A stretch of DNA of 64,000 nt, taken from the NCBI GenBank assembly GCA_900546365.1, contig URCF01000011.1, positions 1 to 64,000 on the forward strand. Direction: 5' to 3'. Both the position numbers and the translations under genes were made by a program. Numbering within the stretch: the first letter of the stretch is position 1; every line of letters starts with the position of its first letter. The DNA comes from an uncultured Porphyromonadaceae bacterium (GTDB taxonomy: Bacteria; Bacteroidota; Bacteroidia; Bacteroidales; Muribaculaceae). Below, in pieces: positions 50,141 through 58,626 of the stretch. The notes below the pieces were generated by a model. That model searched no databases. It was not told the origin of the DNA and saw only the letters and a list, made by a program, of their open reading frames with translations.

Positions 50141-51168
50141 GTGAAATCAATCGAAAACAAAACAGCCCTCATATTGGACCTTTTCTTTTGTCTGGTCTTT
50201 ATTCCCATATTGGAAACTTTGGGTCCGGCACGATATTGGTTTCACCAATGGCCATTGTTTTCGTTCATCTCCTGCGCCTATCTGTATGGCTGCTATTTTC
50301 TATTGATGAAAATAAATGTGCCGAAACTGCTTATTTCAAAAAAGTATTATGTGATAGCGGGGATAGTGGCCTTGCTTACCATAGTGAATTATCTGCTTTC
50401 GCTGTATCCATTGCCCGATATGGACTTTGTAACTCCGGCTCTAAGCGAATATCAGACACAGGTGAGAAATTTTGGCGTGTCAGTGACACTATGGTTAATG
50501 TTCTCACTCGTGATGGGTTACTCTCTCACCATTTCATTTGTCAAGGAATTGTATGAACAGCTACTGCTGACAAAGAAAATCGAGGCACAGCGCGACAAAG
50601 CGGAGCTTGCAGTATTCAAGGCGCAGATCAGCCCTCATTTCATGTTCAACACCCTCAATTCCCTTTATAGCCTCGTGATCGGCACATCCGAAAAAGCCGA
50701 AAACGCTTTTATAAAATTCACCGAGCTGCTCAAATACACATACATCACAATCGAAAAAGAACTTGTGGCACTCAGCGACGAAATCTCCTACATTCAGAAC
50801 TACATTGACCTTCAATCCATAAGATTGAACGCCCATACTTCAATCGACTGGAATTATGAAGTGGATAACGAACTTATCAAAGTTCCACCGATGCTGATGC
50901 TGACTTTCGTGGAAAACGCATTCAAATACGGATCATCCACAAGCCGGGATTGTAGCATAAAAATCCGTCTGACAGTGGCCGACGGAACTTTGAACTTTGA
51001 AACAGGCAACAATATAATGAAGCATGCGGATGAGTTTCGCAAAGATATGCCGGTCGGCATAGAGAATTGCAAATCAAGGCTCGCCTCGCTTTTTCCTGAC
51101 AAACATACATTGACAACCGTAGAGAAAGATGGATTTTCCGAGTGTCGTTAACAATACAGTTGAATTGA
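50141..51168 (+). pseudogene. LytS-type sensor histidine kinase with 3' frameshift
   Basis: About four transmembrane helices (residues 10-130) are followed by a His_kinase domain ('FKAQISPHFMFNTLNSLYSL', with the phosphoacceptor His) and an ATPase segment ('MLTFVENAFKYG', 'VGIENCKSRLASLFPDKHTL'). As written, the frame ends at 51151 after 'DGFSECR'. Adding one T to the T4 tract at 51134-51137 gives 'DGFFRVSLTIQLN' and a stop at 51168, the normal family ending and one base before the lytR ATG. The kinase probably phosphorylates LytR. The loss removes a final beta strand and may be harmless, damaging, or a sequencing error. The start is GTG at 50141; an ATG two bases earlier is followed by a stop. 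Confidence 0.8.
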
Positions 51169-51169
51169 A

Positions 51170-51871
51170 ATGTACAGCACTATCAAATGCGTTGCAATTG
51201 ACGATGAACCACTTGCGCTCGATGTCATTGCTAAATTCTGTGAGCGGATCGGAGGTGTGGATCTGCAAGTGTTCTCAGATCCTGCCTTAGGATTGGAAGT
51301 AATCAGGAAAGAAAAACCAAGGATAGCGTTCCTTGATATTGAAATGGAAAATATCTCCGGCCTCACAATCGCCTCTCAACTACCGGAAGACACATGTTTC
51401 ATTTTCACTACAGCGTATCTTGAATATGCTTTGGACGGATTTGAACTTGATGCCGTGGACTACCTCCACAAACCATTCTCATATTCCCGTTTCCAAGTTG
51501 CATTTTCCAAAGCGCTGCGACGGATTGGAGATGGGGCTCACTCCGACAGGCAATGTATCCTGGTTAAACAGGAGTACAACAATGTGAGCATCCCGCTTGA
51601 TGAAATCCTTTATATCGAAGCCATGGAGGGGTATGTCAAGATATTCAGAGAGAACGGTGTCCGCACAGTATCCCGCATGATATTGAAAAACATCGGAACC
51701 CAATTGCCGGAACATGATTTCATTAGAATCCACCGCTCCTATATAGTACAGAAATCAAAAGTGCGCAGCTTTAGCAAACGAGAAGTGGAATTGAACAATG
51801 GCCGCATACTCCCCATCGGCCGGCAATATTCCAACGATGTAGCCAGCCAGCTCTCGGCAGGAGTCCGCTAA
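51170..51871 (+). CDS. LytTR-family response regulator
   Basis: A 233-residue regulator with a receiver domain (1-115; acidic 'IDDEP', phosphoacceptor Asp in 'IAFLDIEMENISG', Lys in 'DYLHKPFSYSRF') and a C-terminal LytTR DNA-binding domain ('YIEAMEGYVKIFRENGVRTV', 'FIRIHRSYIVQKSKVRSF'). Partner of the upstream kinase. Candidate targets are the divergent coiled-coil lipoprotein and susCD. Confidence 0.95.
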   Translation: MYSTIKCVAIDDEPLALDVIAKFCERIGGVDLQVFSDPALGLEVIRKEKPRIAFLDIEMENISGLTIASQLPEDTCFIFTTAYLEYALDGFELDAVDYLHKPFSYSRFQVAFSKALRRIGDGAHSDRQCILVKQEYNNVSIPLDEILYIEAMEGYVKIFRENGVRTVSRMILKNIGTQLPEHDFIRIHRSYIVQKSKVRSFSKREVELNNGRILPIGRQYSNDVASQLSAGVR

Positions 51872-51911
51872 CAATTTTTTAGCCGGGAGAAAAAGCTGAT
51901 ACAGGAGGCGG

Positions 51912-51963
51912 TATATAAAAAAAGAATGAGTAACGAAAGCCGAAGCTAAACGATACTCATTCT
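51912..51963. terminator. Bidirectional terminator between lytR and tRNA-Asp
   Basis: AGAATGAGTA (51923-51932) pairs with TACTCATTCT (51954-51963); the loop contains an inner AGC-TTCG-GCT stem on the minus strand. A seven-A run (51917-51923) gives a U tract on the minus strand, so it ends tRNA-Asp, and it probably also ends lytR. Confidence 0.85.
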
Positions 51964-51976
51964 CCTCTCTCCTCAG

Positions 51977-52050
51977 CGGTGCGGACGGGACTCGAACCCG
52001 CGACCCCCTGCGTGACAGGCAGGTATTCTAACCAGCTGAACTACCGCACC
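51977..52050 (-). tRNA. tRNA-Asp (GTC)
   Basis: A 74-base cloverleaf on the minus strand: acceptor GGTGCGG/CCGCACC, D arm AGTTCAGCTGGTTAGAAT, anticodon stem CCTGC/GCAGG with loop CTGTCAC (anticodon GTC), T loop GGTTCGAGTCC. The CCA end is not encoded. Confidence 0.95.
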
Positions 52051-52089
52051 AGGTTTGTGAGATGCAGCGGCTATTGCCGTTTTGCGAGT

Positions 52090-52098
52090 GCAAAGATA
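52090..52098 (-). promoter_or_regulatory. -7 box for tRNA-Asp
   Basis: Minus-strand TATCTTTGC, 40 bases before the mature 5' end at 52050. Confidence 0.6.
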
Positions 52099-52249
52099 CG
52101 GCACGTTTTTGGATTGTGCAAGTGTTTTGCAAAAAAAATGCGAAAAATCGCGATTTTTTTTGATGGCGGGGCGAAAAACGCGTGAATTATGGGGAACAGG
52201 GAGCAATGCGAGGATTGGATTTACACGATTTATTGATGCTCGTTAGAGA

Positions 52250-52291
52250 AAATCAATCCCCTCAACTCTGATAGGTCAAGGGGATTGATTT
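52250..52291 (-). terminator. Terminator after tRNA-Leu
   Basis: AAATCAATCCCCT (52250-52262) pairs perfectly with AGGGGATTGATTT (52279-52291), with a short U-rich run (TTTCTCT) on the minus strand. Confidence 0.88.
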
Positions 52292-52292
52292 G

Positions 52293-52377
52293 TACCCGAA
52301 GTGGGACTCGAACCCACACAGCCGGTAATGGCCAAGGGATTTTAAGTCCCTCGTGTCTACCATTCCACCATTCGGGC
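52293..52377 (-). tRNA. tRNA-Leu (TAA)
   Basis: An 85-base class II tRNA on the minus strand. Acceptor GCCCGAA pairs with TTCGGGT (one G-U), anticodon loop CTTAAAA (anticodon TAA), a long variable arm (TTGGCCATTACCGGC region) and T loop GGTTCGAGTCC. The CCA end is not encoded. Confidence 0.95.
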
Positions 52378-52408
52378 TTCCGGAGACTGCTTGTCTGCGA
52401 AAGATGGG

Positions 52409-52417
52409 GCAAATTTA
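52409..52417 (-). promoter_or_regulatory. -7 box for tRNA-Leu
   Basis: Minus-strand TAAATTTGC, 32 bases before the mature 5' end at 52377. Confidence 0.6.
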
Positions 52418-52442
52418 CCACATAGTTTGGAAATTCGCAAAT

Positions 52443-53663
52443 TTATTGTTCAAGGTCGTCGTATTTCTGGAACAGGAAATCGTTGTAGGGGAAGCGGCTG
52501 AGGTGCACTTCTTTTGCTTTCTCATAGATTTTCTGCTTGAGCTCGTCGATGTTGAGCCCGGTTTTGGCGGAGACAAACACGGCATCGCTTCCCATCTTGG
52601 CCATCCAGGTGGCTTTGAGCTCGCTGAGAGGGATATTGGAGCGGGTGCGCTCGGTGAGGTCGTCTTCGTCTTTGGGTGTATAGGTGAAGGCGTCCACTTT
52701 ATTGAACACCATTATCACGGGCTTGTTGACGGAGCCACAGACATCAGCGAGTGTACGGTTGACCACTTCAATCTGCTCTTCGAAATTGGGGTGGGATATG
52801 TCAACCACATGGAGCAGGATGTCGGCATCGCGCACTTCATCGAGTGTGGACTTGAACGACTCCACAAGGTGGGTCGGGAGCTTGCGTATGAACCCTACGG
52901 TGTCAGTGAGCAGGAACGGGAGGTTGTCGATGATCACCTTGCGTACTGTGGTGTCAAGGGTGGCGAACAGTTTGTTTTCGGCAAACACATCGCTTTTGCT
53001 GAGGAGATTCATGAGGGTGGATTTGCCCACGTTGGTGTACCCCACGAGAGCCACTCGTGTGAGCTTGCCGCGATTTTTACGCTGTATGGATTTTTGTCGG
53101 TCGATGTCGCGCAGCTCCTCCTTGAGGCGTGATATTTTGTCGAGGATGATTCGGCGGTCGGTTTCAATCTGCCGCTCACCGGGTCCGCGCATACCGATAC
53201 CGCCTCGCTGACGCTCAAGGTGAGTCCACAGGCGGGTGAGCCTGGGGAGAAGATATTGGTATTGGGCCAGCTCCACCTGCGTTTTGGCGTTGGCGGTCTG
53301 TGCACGCTTGGCAAAAATGTCGAGGATGAGACTTGTGCGGTCGAGGATTTTGACTTTCAGCTCACGCTCGATGTTGGCCACCTGCTTTGGCGAGAGGTCA
53401 TCGTCGAATATGGCCATACCGATATCGTTGTTCTCCACATAATTGCGAATCTCCTCCAGTTTTCCGGAGCCCACATAGGTGCGTGAGTCAGGGCCGTTGA
53501 GCTTCTGGATGAATTTGTGGACAGTGACAGCACCGGCAGTGTCGGCGAGAAATTCGAGCTCGTCGAGATATTCAAGGGTTTTGGCCTCGGACTGCTGGGG
53601 AGTGACGATGCCTATGAGTATGGTGCGTTCGCTTGATTCTTTTTCAATAATTAGATCTTTCAT
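52443..53663 (-). CDS. hflX: Ribosome-associated GTPase HflX
   Basis: A 406-residue GTPase that splits stalled ribosomes. The N-terminal HflX domain includes 'YVGSGKLEEIRNYVENNDIG' and 'ILDRTSLILDIFAKRAQTAN', then the Gly-rich 'GGIGMRGPGERQIETDRRII'. The G domain has 'VALVGYTNVGKSTLMNLL', 'LFATLDTTVRKV', 'LTDTVGFIRKLP' and 'MVFNKVDAF'. Last gene of the lipoprotein-ABC operon, 6 bases after the permease. Confidence 0.96.
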   Translation of the reverse strand: MKDLIIEKESSERTILIGIVTPQQSEAKTLEYLDELEFLADTAGAVTVHKFIQKLNGPDSRTYVGSGKLEEIRNYVENNDIGMAIFDDDLSPKQVANIERELKVKILDRTSLILDIFAKRAQTANAKTQVELAQYQYLLPRLTRLWTHLERQRGGIGMRGPGERQIETDRRIILDKISRLKEELRDIDRQKSIQRKNRGKLTRVALVGYTNVGKSTLMNLLSKSDVFAENKLFATLDTTVRKVIIDNLPFLLTDTVGFIRKLPTHLVESFKSTLDEVRDADILLHVVDISHPNFEEQIEVVNRTLADVCGSVNKPVIMVFNKVDAFTYTPKDEDDLTERTRSNIPLSELKATWMAKMGSDAVFVSAKTGLNIDELKQKIYEKAKEVHLSRFPYNDFLFQKYDDLEQ

Positions 53664-53669
53664 ATCCGG

Positions 53670-54890
53670 TTACTGTTGTTTTTTGCCCGGGCGGGGGAAT
53701 ATACGATTGATATTAAGATAGATGACAGTAAAATTGTCGAGACAGACAAGAAGCATCAGCCCGGCACCGAGCAGAATGGATTGCAGGTGTGACGACGGGG
53801 AGATGCCGATTTGGCTGAGAGGGGCGGCCCATAGGCCGGAGGCCACCAGCATGAGGGCCACGGCTCCGATGAACACACAGATATTGATCACCGACACAAT
53901 CACGATATAGTGGCGCGCAACGGTGCGCGGGGAGTAGCCCAGCATCATCAGGCGGGTGAGGGTGATGCGGTTTTTCTGCAGCAGAAGCCTGATGCTCAGC
54001 AGCAGGATAAAGAGTGCCAGCAGGGAGATTACCACTCCAACGGCAATCACCACAGCTGTGGCAACGGAGAGGAAGTAGGAAGCTTTGCCGGAGTTGGGGT
54101 CGGCACCGGATGGATCATAGCCGTGGGAGCTGAAATAAGAGGATATTTCGGGGTTGCCGGGGTCAGAGGTCTCGATGATCAGTCGCGAGGGGTTGGATGC
54201 TTGCTTCTCGCCGAAAATCGGGTTGGCCCAGCGGATGAACTCCTCGGGCACGGCGATGGTATTGATACGCGAGGAGAACCCGGCAATCCGGGCGTCCATC
54301 CATTGCTGGCGGCCGTTGCCGCTGACAGAGATGCGCAACGGAATCATTTTCATCATCTCCTCGCTGATCTGCGGGAGGCCGCGGGAGGCGGCGAATCCGA
54401 AATTGTAGAGGGTGAGATAGTCCTTGCTGATGATTACCGGCAGCGGCTTTCCGGAGTCGGGAGTGAAGGTCCATCCGTTGGGAAGCGCATCGAAAAATTC
54501 CGAGGGGATGGATTCGAGGAAGAGGGCTGTGCTGAGGGGAGAGCCACCCATCTCCACCGATGCCGACACATTGAAATTGGCCGCGGTGAACTCCCCTACT
54601 TTCCGCACCCACGGCTGCGAACGCAGCTCGGTGAGTTCATCGGCGGAAAACCCCTTGGAAGCCGGGGAGCCGAACAGGGAGCCGATGCCCGAGGGGAGCC
54701 GCTTGGAGATGATGACATAGTTGCGCGAGATGAATGAGTCATCGGACTGCCAGTTGGCGGTGACATCGCGGTAGAACTGCACGGCTGTGAGCACAATAGC
54801 CAGCCCGACGAGGTTGGCCACGGCATAACCGGCAAGTTGTCCTATGCTGATGTTGCGGCGCAGCAATCGCCATACAATATTGTGAGTCAT
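53670..54890 (-). CDS. FtsX-like ABC transporter permease
   Basis: A 406-residue membrane protein with one N-terminal helix ('YAVANLVGLAIVLTAVQFY'), a large periplasmic domain (about 40-265) and three C-terminal helices starting near 'SVATAVVIAVGVVISLLALF'. This is the type VII ABC (MacB/LolCE/FtsX) design, which moves lipoproteins or transmits mechanical force and does not import solutes. Its start overlaps the ATPase stop by 4 bases. The periplasmic partner may be the lipoprotein encoded two genes upstream. Confidence 0.88.
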   Translation of the reverse strand: MTHNIVWRLLRRNISIGQLAGYAVANLVGLAIVLTAVQFYRDVTANWQSDDSFISRNYVIISKRLPSGIGSLFGSPASKGFSADELTELRSQPWVRKVGEFTAANFNVSASVEMGGSPLSTALFLESIPSEFFDALPNGWTFTPDSGKPLPVIISKDYLTLYNFGFAASRGLPQISEEMMKMIPLRISVSGNGRQQWMDARIAGFSSRINTIAVPEEFIRWANPIFGEKQASNPSRLIIETSDPGNPEISSYFSSHGYDPSGADPNSGKASYFLSVATAVVIAVGVVISLLALFILLLSIRLLLQKNRITLTRLMMLGYSPRTVARHYIVIVSVINICVFIGAVALMLVASGLWAAPLSQIGISPSSHLQSILLGAGLMLLVCLDNFTVIYLNINRIFPRPGKKQQ

Positions 54891-55552
54891 AGCTTGAGCA
54901 CGGAGTTGAACGGAAGGAGAATATTATTGCCCACCGAAGTGGCGATGATGCCGGCGCCCTCGCTGCGGGCCGTGCGCTCGATGACAGAGGCCACCAGACG
55001 GTTGTTGTGCTCGTCGAGATGGCTCACCGGCTCGTCAATCAGCAGGAAGTCAAATGGCTGACACAAAGCCCTGACAACAGCCACACGTTGCTGCTGGCCC
55101 ACTGAGAGACGGGCGGCGGGAGAGTCGGCTTTTGAAGCTATCTCCAGCTCCTCGAGCATGGAGGTGATCCAATGGAGAGAGCGGCGGTTGGTGAGGCGGT
55201 TCTTGATAGCGATATTTTCCATCACCGACAGCTCCGGAAACAGATGCATCTCCTGGGGCAGATAGGCGATGACACGGGTGCGGAGCTCACACCAGCGGGA
55301 TGTGGAGAACGAGGTCACATCGCAGCCGTCAAACAGCACACGGCCATTGTAATCGCCACGGTTGCCGTAGATAAAGCTGCAGAGCGAGGATTTGCCGGTT
55401 CCTGAATCGGCCTCGACAAGATAGTAGTCACCCCGCCGGAATTCAAGCGTGCGGAGCCACACCTGCGAGCTGCAGAGCGGCTCGGTGCGTTCCATTCCCA
55501 CAAACACTTGCGGGATGAGATTCTGTACAGTGATGGAAGAAATTGTGCTCAT
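54887..55552 (-). CDS. ABC ATPase with altered nucleotide-binding motifs
   Basis: A 221-residue ABC ATPase. Walker A reads 'ADSGTGKSS' (residues 48-56), with Ala for the first Gly. The Q loop is 'YLPQEMHLF'. The signature is 'LSVGQQQR' with Val151 for the second residue of LSGGQ's glycine pair. Walker B is intact ('LLIDEPVSHLD', Asp173/Glu174), but the H-loop His is replaced by Ser206 ('GIIATSVGN'). It may hydrolyse ATP slowly or act mainly as a binding switch. One-base overlap with the lipoprotein gene upstream and 4 bases with the permease show tight coupling. Confidence 0.88.
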   Translation of the reverse strand: MSTISSITVQNLIPQVFVGMERTEPLCSSQVWLRTLEFRRGDYYLVEADSGTGKSSLCSFIYGNRGDYNGRVLFDGCDVTSFSTSRWCELRTRVIAYLPQEMHLFPELSVMENIAIKNRLTNRRSLHWITSMLEELEIASKADSPAARLSVGQQQRVAVVRALCQPFDFLLIDEPVSHLDEHNNRLVASVIERTARSEGAGIIATSVGNNILLPFNSVLKL

Positions 55553-56889
55553 CAGAACAGAAAGCTCATTAGTGACAGTATATTGGCCAGCGGACGGTCG
55601 GTGCTGCCGGGGAAGGCTATGCGCACACGTGTGTCGGTGTCGCCCACCTTGGCGGAGAGGTCGAGACCGTAGGGGATGGCAAGAGAGTAGGTGCGGAGAG
55701 TTTCCATCTGCACGGCGGCAGCGGCGAGCTGCCCCTCGAAAGTGGTGGTGAAGGGAGACGCACCATCTGTAACAAACGGCTGGGTGCCAAAGGCCAGATA
55801 GCCGTCAACATTGCCAACAAACACTTTCATGCCCGGCACCGGAATCATATACTGACCGTCAGCCCTTTGGGTGGCTTTGATGCCGAGGGTGGCAAACTGC
55901 GCTATTATGTCGCGCTGCACAGAGTCCACCTTCTCCTGGGTCATGTGGACCATGGCGAGCACAGCAGGTTCGTTGCCGGGAAGCGAATAGGCGTCAGCTG
56001 CTATGGCGAGTGTGCCATTGCATTGCGACAGCACCGTGGCCACCACATCAAAGAAACCGCGGGCGCGGCCACCTCCGAACGACTCCACCACCTGAGCTAC
56101 AGAGCTCCAGTCGAAGTCAGGACCGACACCCATGGCGAAAGCGGCATTGAAATTGCGCGGAAGATAGCGCAGGAAATCCGTCTGGAGAGTGGTGAGCGAT
56201 GAGTTGGTGTATTTTTCGCCATCGGCACGCATTTGGCACGCTGTGACTGAAGCGGCCTCCTGATTGCCTTCGATATCAATGGCGGCATAGCGGCCCTGCT
56301 GATCGGCACCAGCGGGTTCTACAGCCACCACAATACCGAGAGTGGAGCGGGTGGAGAGGAACTCGGTGAGTCCTTTCCAGAGGGTGAATTTGCCATCATC
56401 GGCGCATCTTGCGGCTGCCTTCCGTGCCATCTCAACAGCATCGGGAGCAATCCATGCCTGATGGTTTTTCACAGCCACGGAGGTGCCGTTGCCGCTCCAT
56501 AGGGTGAAGCCTGACTGCTCGCTTTCGGTCATCCCGGCCTCGGAAACAAGTGCAGCAAATTCGCTGTCATCCTTCAGTCGCACTATTGTTACAAACCCGG
56601 AGCCGGGCATGGAAAACGACACTATATGCGACAAATCCACAGCCTTGGCGGCGCGGTCGGCGTTGCCCAATATTCCGGCGGTAAGCCAACCGGGCATAGT
56701 GGAGGGGTTGTCGGTGTATCCTGCATCATCCATGAGCTGCGACAGATCGGTGACAATCACGGCACCGGCCGAAGCGGGCACCTGCTCAAGAAGTTCAGCA
56801 TCGTCCGAAGAGCACGATGCAAGCACCAATAATGTGGAAAGCAGCAGCATCGAAACCGCTGCGCGTAGAGAAGAGTATAAAGTGTGCAT
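55552..56889 (-). CDS. Lipoprotein of unknown function, first gene of the ABC-hflX operon
   Basis: A 445-residue lipoprotein ('LLLSTLLVLASCSSDDAELL', Cys 26) exported to the periplasm or outer membrane. It opens its mature part with 'VPASAGAVIVTDLSQLMDDA' and resembles Bacteroidales lipoproteins of the DUF4836 sort, with repeated alpha/beta segments ('GFVTIVRLKDDSEFAALVSE', 'RTYSLAIPYGLDLSAKVGDT'). This assignment is tentative. The start at 56889 gives a proper lipoprotein signal; 25 additional upstream codons are unlikely. Operonic with the ABC ATPase (TGATG overlap). Confidence 0.7.
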   Translation of the reverse strand: MHTLYSSLRAAVSMLLLSTLLVLASCSSDDAELLEQVPASAGAVIVTDLSQLMDDAGYTDNPSTMPGWLTAGILGNADRAAKAVDLSHIVSFSMPGSGFVTIVRLKDDSEFAALVSEAGMTESEQSGFTLWSGNGTSVAVKNHQAWIAPDAVEMARKAAARCADDGKFTLWKGLTEFLSTRSTLGIVVAVEPAGADQQGRYAAIDIEGNQEAASVTACQMRADGEKYTNSSLTTLQTDFLRYLPRNFNAAFAMGVGPDFDWSSVAQVVESFGGGRARGFFDVVATVLSQCNGTLAIAADAYSLPGNEPAVLAMVHMTQEKVDSVQRDIIAQFATLGIKATQRADGQYMIPVPGMKVFVGNVDGYLAFGTQPFVTDGASPFTTTFEGQLAAAAVQMETLRTYSLAIPYGLDLSAKVGDTDTRVRIAFPGSTDRPLANILSLMSFLF

Positions 56890-56946
56890 AAATTTGATGT
56901 TTTTTAATGACAATAGTTGAACAACCTCTTTCGTATTAACGACAGC

Positions 56947-56970
56947 GCCGCAGTGAGTGTTCACTGCGGC
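56947..56970. terminator. 10-bp hairpin between dehydrogenase and lipoprotein genes
   Basis: GCCGCAGTGA (56947-56956) pairs perfectly with TCACTGCGGC (56961-56970) around a 4-base loop. No U tract follows on the minus strand, so it is a weak terminator or leader hairpin. Confidence 0.6.
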
Positions 56971-56993
56971 GTGTGATGCTATAGGGATGACAA

Positions 56994-58190
56994 CTACACT
57001 TCAAGGTCAAGATTGAGCACTTCGTGCCAAGGCAAACCCTGGACAGAAAGCTGCTCCATGAAAGGATCGGGATCGAACTCCTCCACATTGTGCACACCAG
57101 GCTTGTTCCATTTGCCGGTGAGGAACATCATGGCGCCAATCATCGCGGGCACGCCGGTTGTGTAGCTCACAGCCTGCATGCCTGTTTCGCGATACGCCTC
57201 CTCGTGGCTGCAATTATTGTAGATATAATATGTGAGGTGCTCGCCGTTTTTGTCAAGACCGGAGATGCGGCAACCGATGGATGTTTCGCCATGATAGTTC
57301 TCGCCGAGATCCTGAGGGTTGGGGAGCACAGCCTTGAGGAACTGCAGGGGCACAATCTTCATGCCGTTGTAGTCGATTTCGTCGATACGTGCCATGCCTA
57401 TATCCTGAATCACGCGCAGGTGTGTGAGATACTCCTGTCCGAAGGTCATCCAGAAGCGGGCGCGCTTGATGGAGGGGTAGTTCTTGACAAGACTCTCGAG
57501 CTCCTCGTGATAGAGCAGATAGCTCTCACGCGCACCGATATTGGGGTATGTGAGCGGCTTGTGGATTTCAAGCGGGCCGGTGGTCACCCACTTGCCGTCC
57601 TGATAGTAGCGGCCGTTCTGGGTGATTTCGCGGATATTGATTTCAGGGTTGAAGTTGGTGGCGAACGCCTTGCCGTGGTCGCCGGCATTGCAGTCCACAA
57701 TGTCAAGATACTCCATCTCGCTGAAATAGTGCTTGGCAGCGTAAGCGGTGAACACTCCCGACACACCCGGGTCGAAACCGCACCCGAGGATGGCAGTCAG
57801 GCCGGCCTTCTCAAACTTCTCTTTGTAGGCCCATTGCCATGAGTATTCGAAATGAGCCTCATCCTTGGGCTCGTAGTTGGCGGTGTCGAGATAGTTCACA
57901 CCACATTCCAGACAAGCGTCCATGATGGTGAGATCCTGATAGGGAAGAGCCACGTTGATCACGATGTCGGGATTGTGGCGACGGAACAGCTCCACAAGCT
58001 GGGGCACAGAATCGGCATCAACAGAGTCGGTGGTGATGTTGCCAGAACCGATGGCACGGGCTATAGCCTCGCATTTGCTGCGTGTGCGCGATGCAAGAAC
58101 TATTTCGCTGAAAACCTGTGGGTTTTGGGCGCATTTATGGGCCACGACAGTGCCCACTCCTCCGGCGCCGATAATGAGAACTTTAGCCAT
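56994..58190 (-). CDS. Carboxynorspermidine/carboxyspermidine dehydrogenase
   Basis: A 398-residue member of the saccharopine-dehydrogenase (Lys1) family. The Rossmann start is 'MAKVLIIGAGGVGTVVAHKC', then 'INVALPYQDLTIMDACLECG', 'TAILGCGFDPGVSGVFTAYA' and 'HGETSIGCRISGLDKNGEHL'. In Bacteroidota this enzyme condenses aspartate semialdehyde with a diamine in norspermidine or spermidine synthesis; the decarboxylase partner (NspC) is not in this window. Cytoplasmic. Stands alone in minus orientation. Confidence 0.9.
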   Translation of the reverse strand: MAKVLIIGAGGVGTVVAHKCAQNPQVFSEIVLASRTRSKCEAIARAIGSGNITTDSVDADSVPQLVELFRRHNPDIVINVALPYQDLTIMDACLECGVNYLDTANYEPKDEAHFEYSWQWAYKEKFEKAGLTAILGCGFDPGVSGVFTAYAAKHYFSEMEYLDIVDCNAGDHGKAFATNFNPEINIREITQNGRYYQDGKWVTTGPLEIHKPLTYPNIGARESYLLYHEELESLVKNYPSIKRARFWMTFGQEYLTHLRVIQDIGMARIDEIDYNGMKIVPLQFLKAVLPNPQDLGENYHGETSIGCRISGLDKNGEHLTYYIYNNCSHEEAYRETGMQAVSYTTGVPAMIGAMMFLTGKWNKPGVHNVEEFDPDPFMEQLSVQGLPWHEVLNLDLEV

Positions 58191-58263
58191 GAGTTAATGT
58201 AGGTTTGATATTTTGGGTGCTAAGATAGCACTTTTCTATGTAACATGAATAAATATCGGAGTT

Positions 58264-58593
58264 TTATTTGCATCCACGGGGGTGTTTCGTGCCGTTGACA
58301 CGGCGGGCCGGGTTGTCGGGAAACCACCCTTTGGCCACCCTCTGCTCCTGCTCGAAAATTTCCTTGATGGTCCATAACGATGAGAAAGCGAGCACTCCGA
58401 GAACGGTGCTCCAGAACTCGTTGGCCACCACAAGCGAAGCCACGCAACTGGCAATGCCCAGAAGCAGAAACCACCACCAGCATCCGGTGCCCCAATGGTA
58501 GTGGCACTTGATGACGAGCGGGTGGAAGGCCCCGATGATGACAAATGTGGCCAATCCAGTGGCCAGCCCTATGAAATGAAGAGACTCAAGCAT
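58264..58593 (-). CDS. DUF4491 membrane protein
   Basis: A 109-residue protein with three membrane helices: 'FIGLATGLATFVIIGAFHPL', 'GCWWWFLLLGIASCVASLVV' and 'FWSTVLGVLAFSSLWTIKEI', then 'EQEQRVAKGWFPDNPARR'. The 'HFIGL', 'G.FHP.VIK..Y..G...WW' and 'KGWFP.NP.R' features match DUF4491. The function is unknown. It is encoded on the same strand as, and downstream of, the TPM gene with a 33-base gap. Confidence 0.88.
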   Translation of the reverse strand: MLESLHFIGLATGLATFVIIGAFHPLVIKCHYHWGTGCWWWFLLLGIASCVASLVVANEFWSTVLGVLAFSSLWTIKEIFEQEQRVAKGWFPDNPARRVNGTKHPRGCK

Positions 58594-58626
58594 TTTTGCA
58601 ATATGAAAGATATATTTGAACTGTTT

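Noticed and set aside
54163..54612. 149-codon ORF inside the permease gene
   Set aside because: Another frame of the same strand as the FtsX-like permease; its translation is Arg/His/Gly-rich noise.
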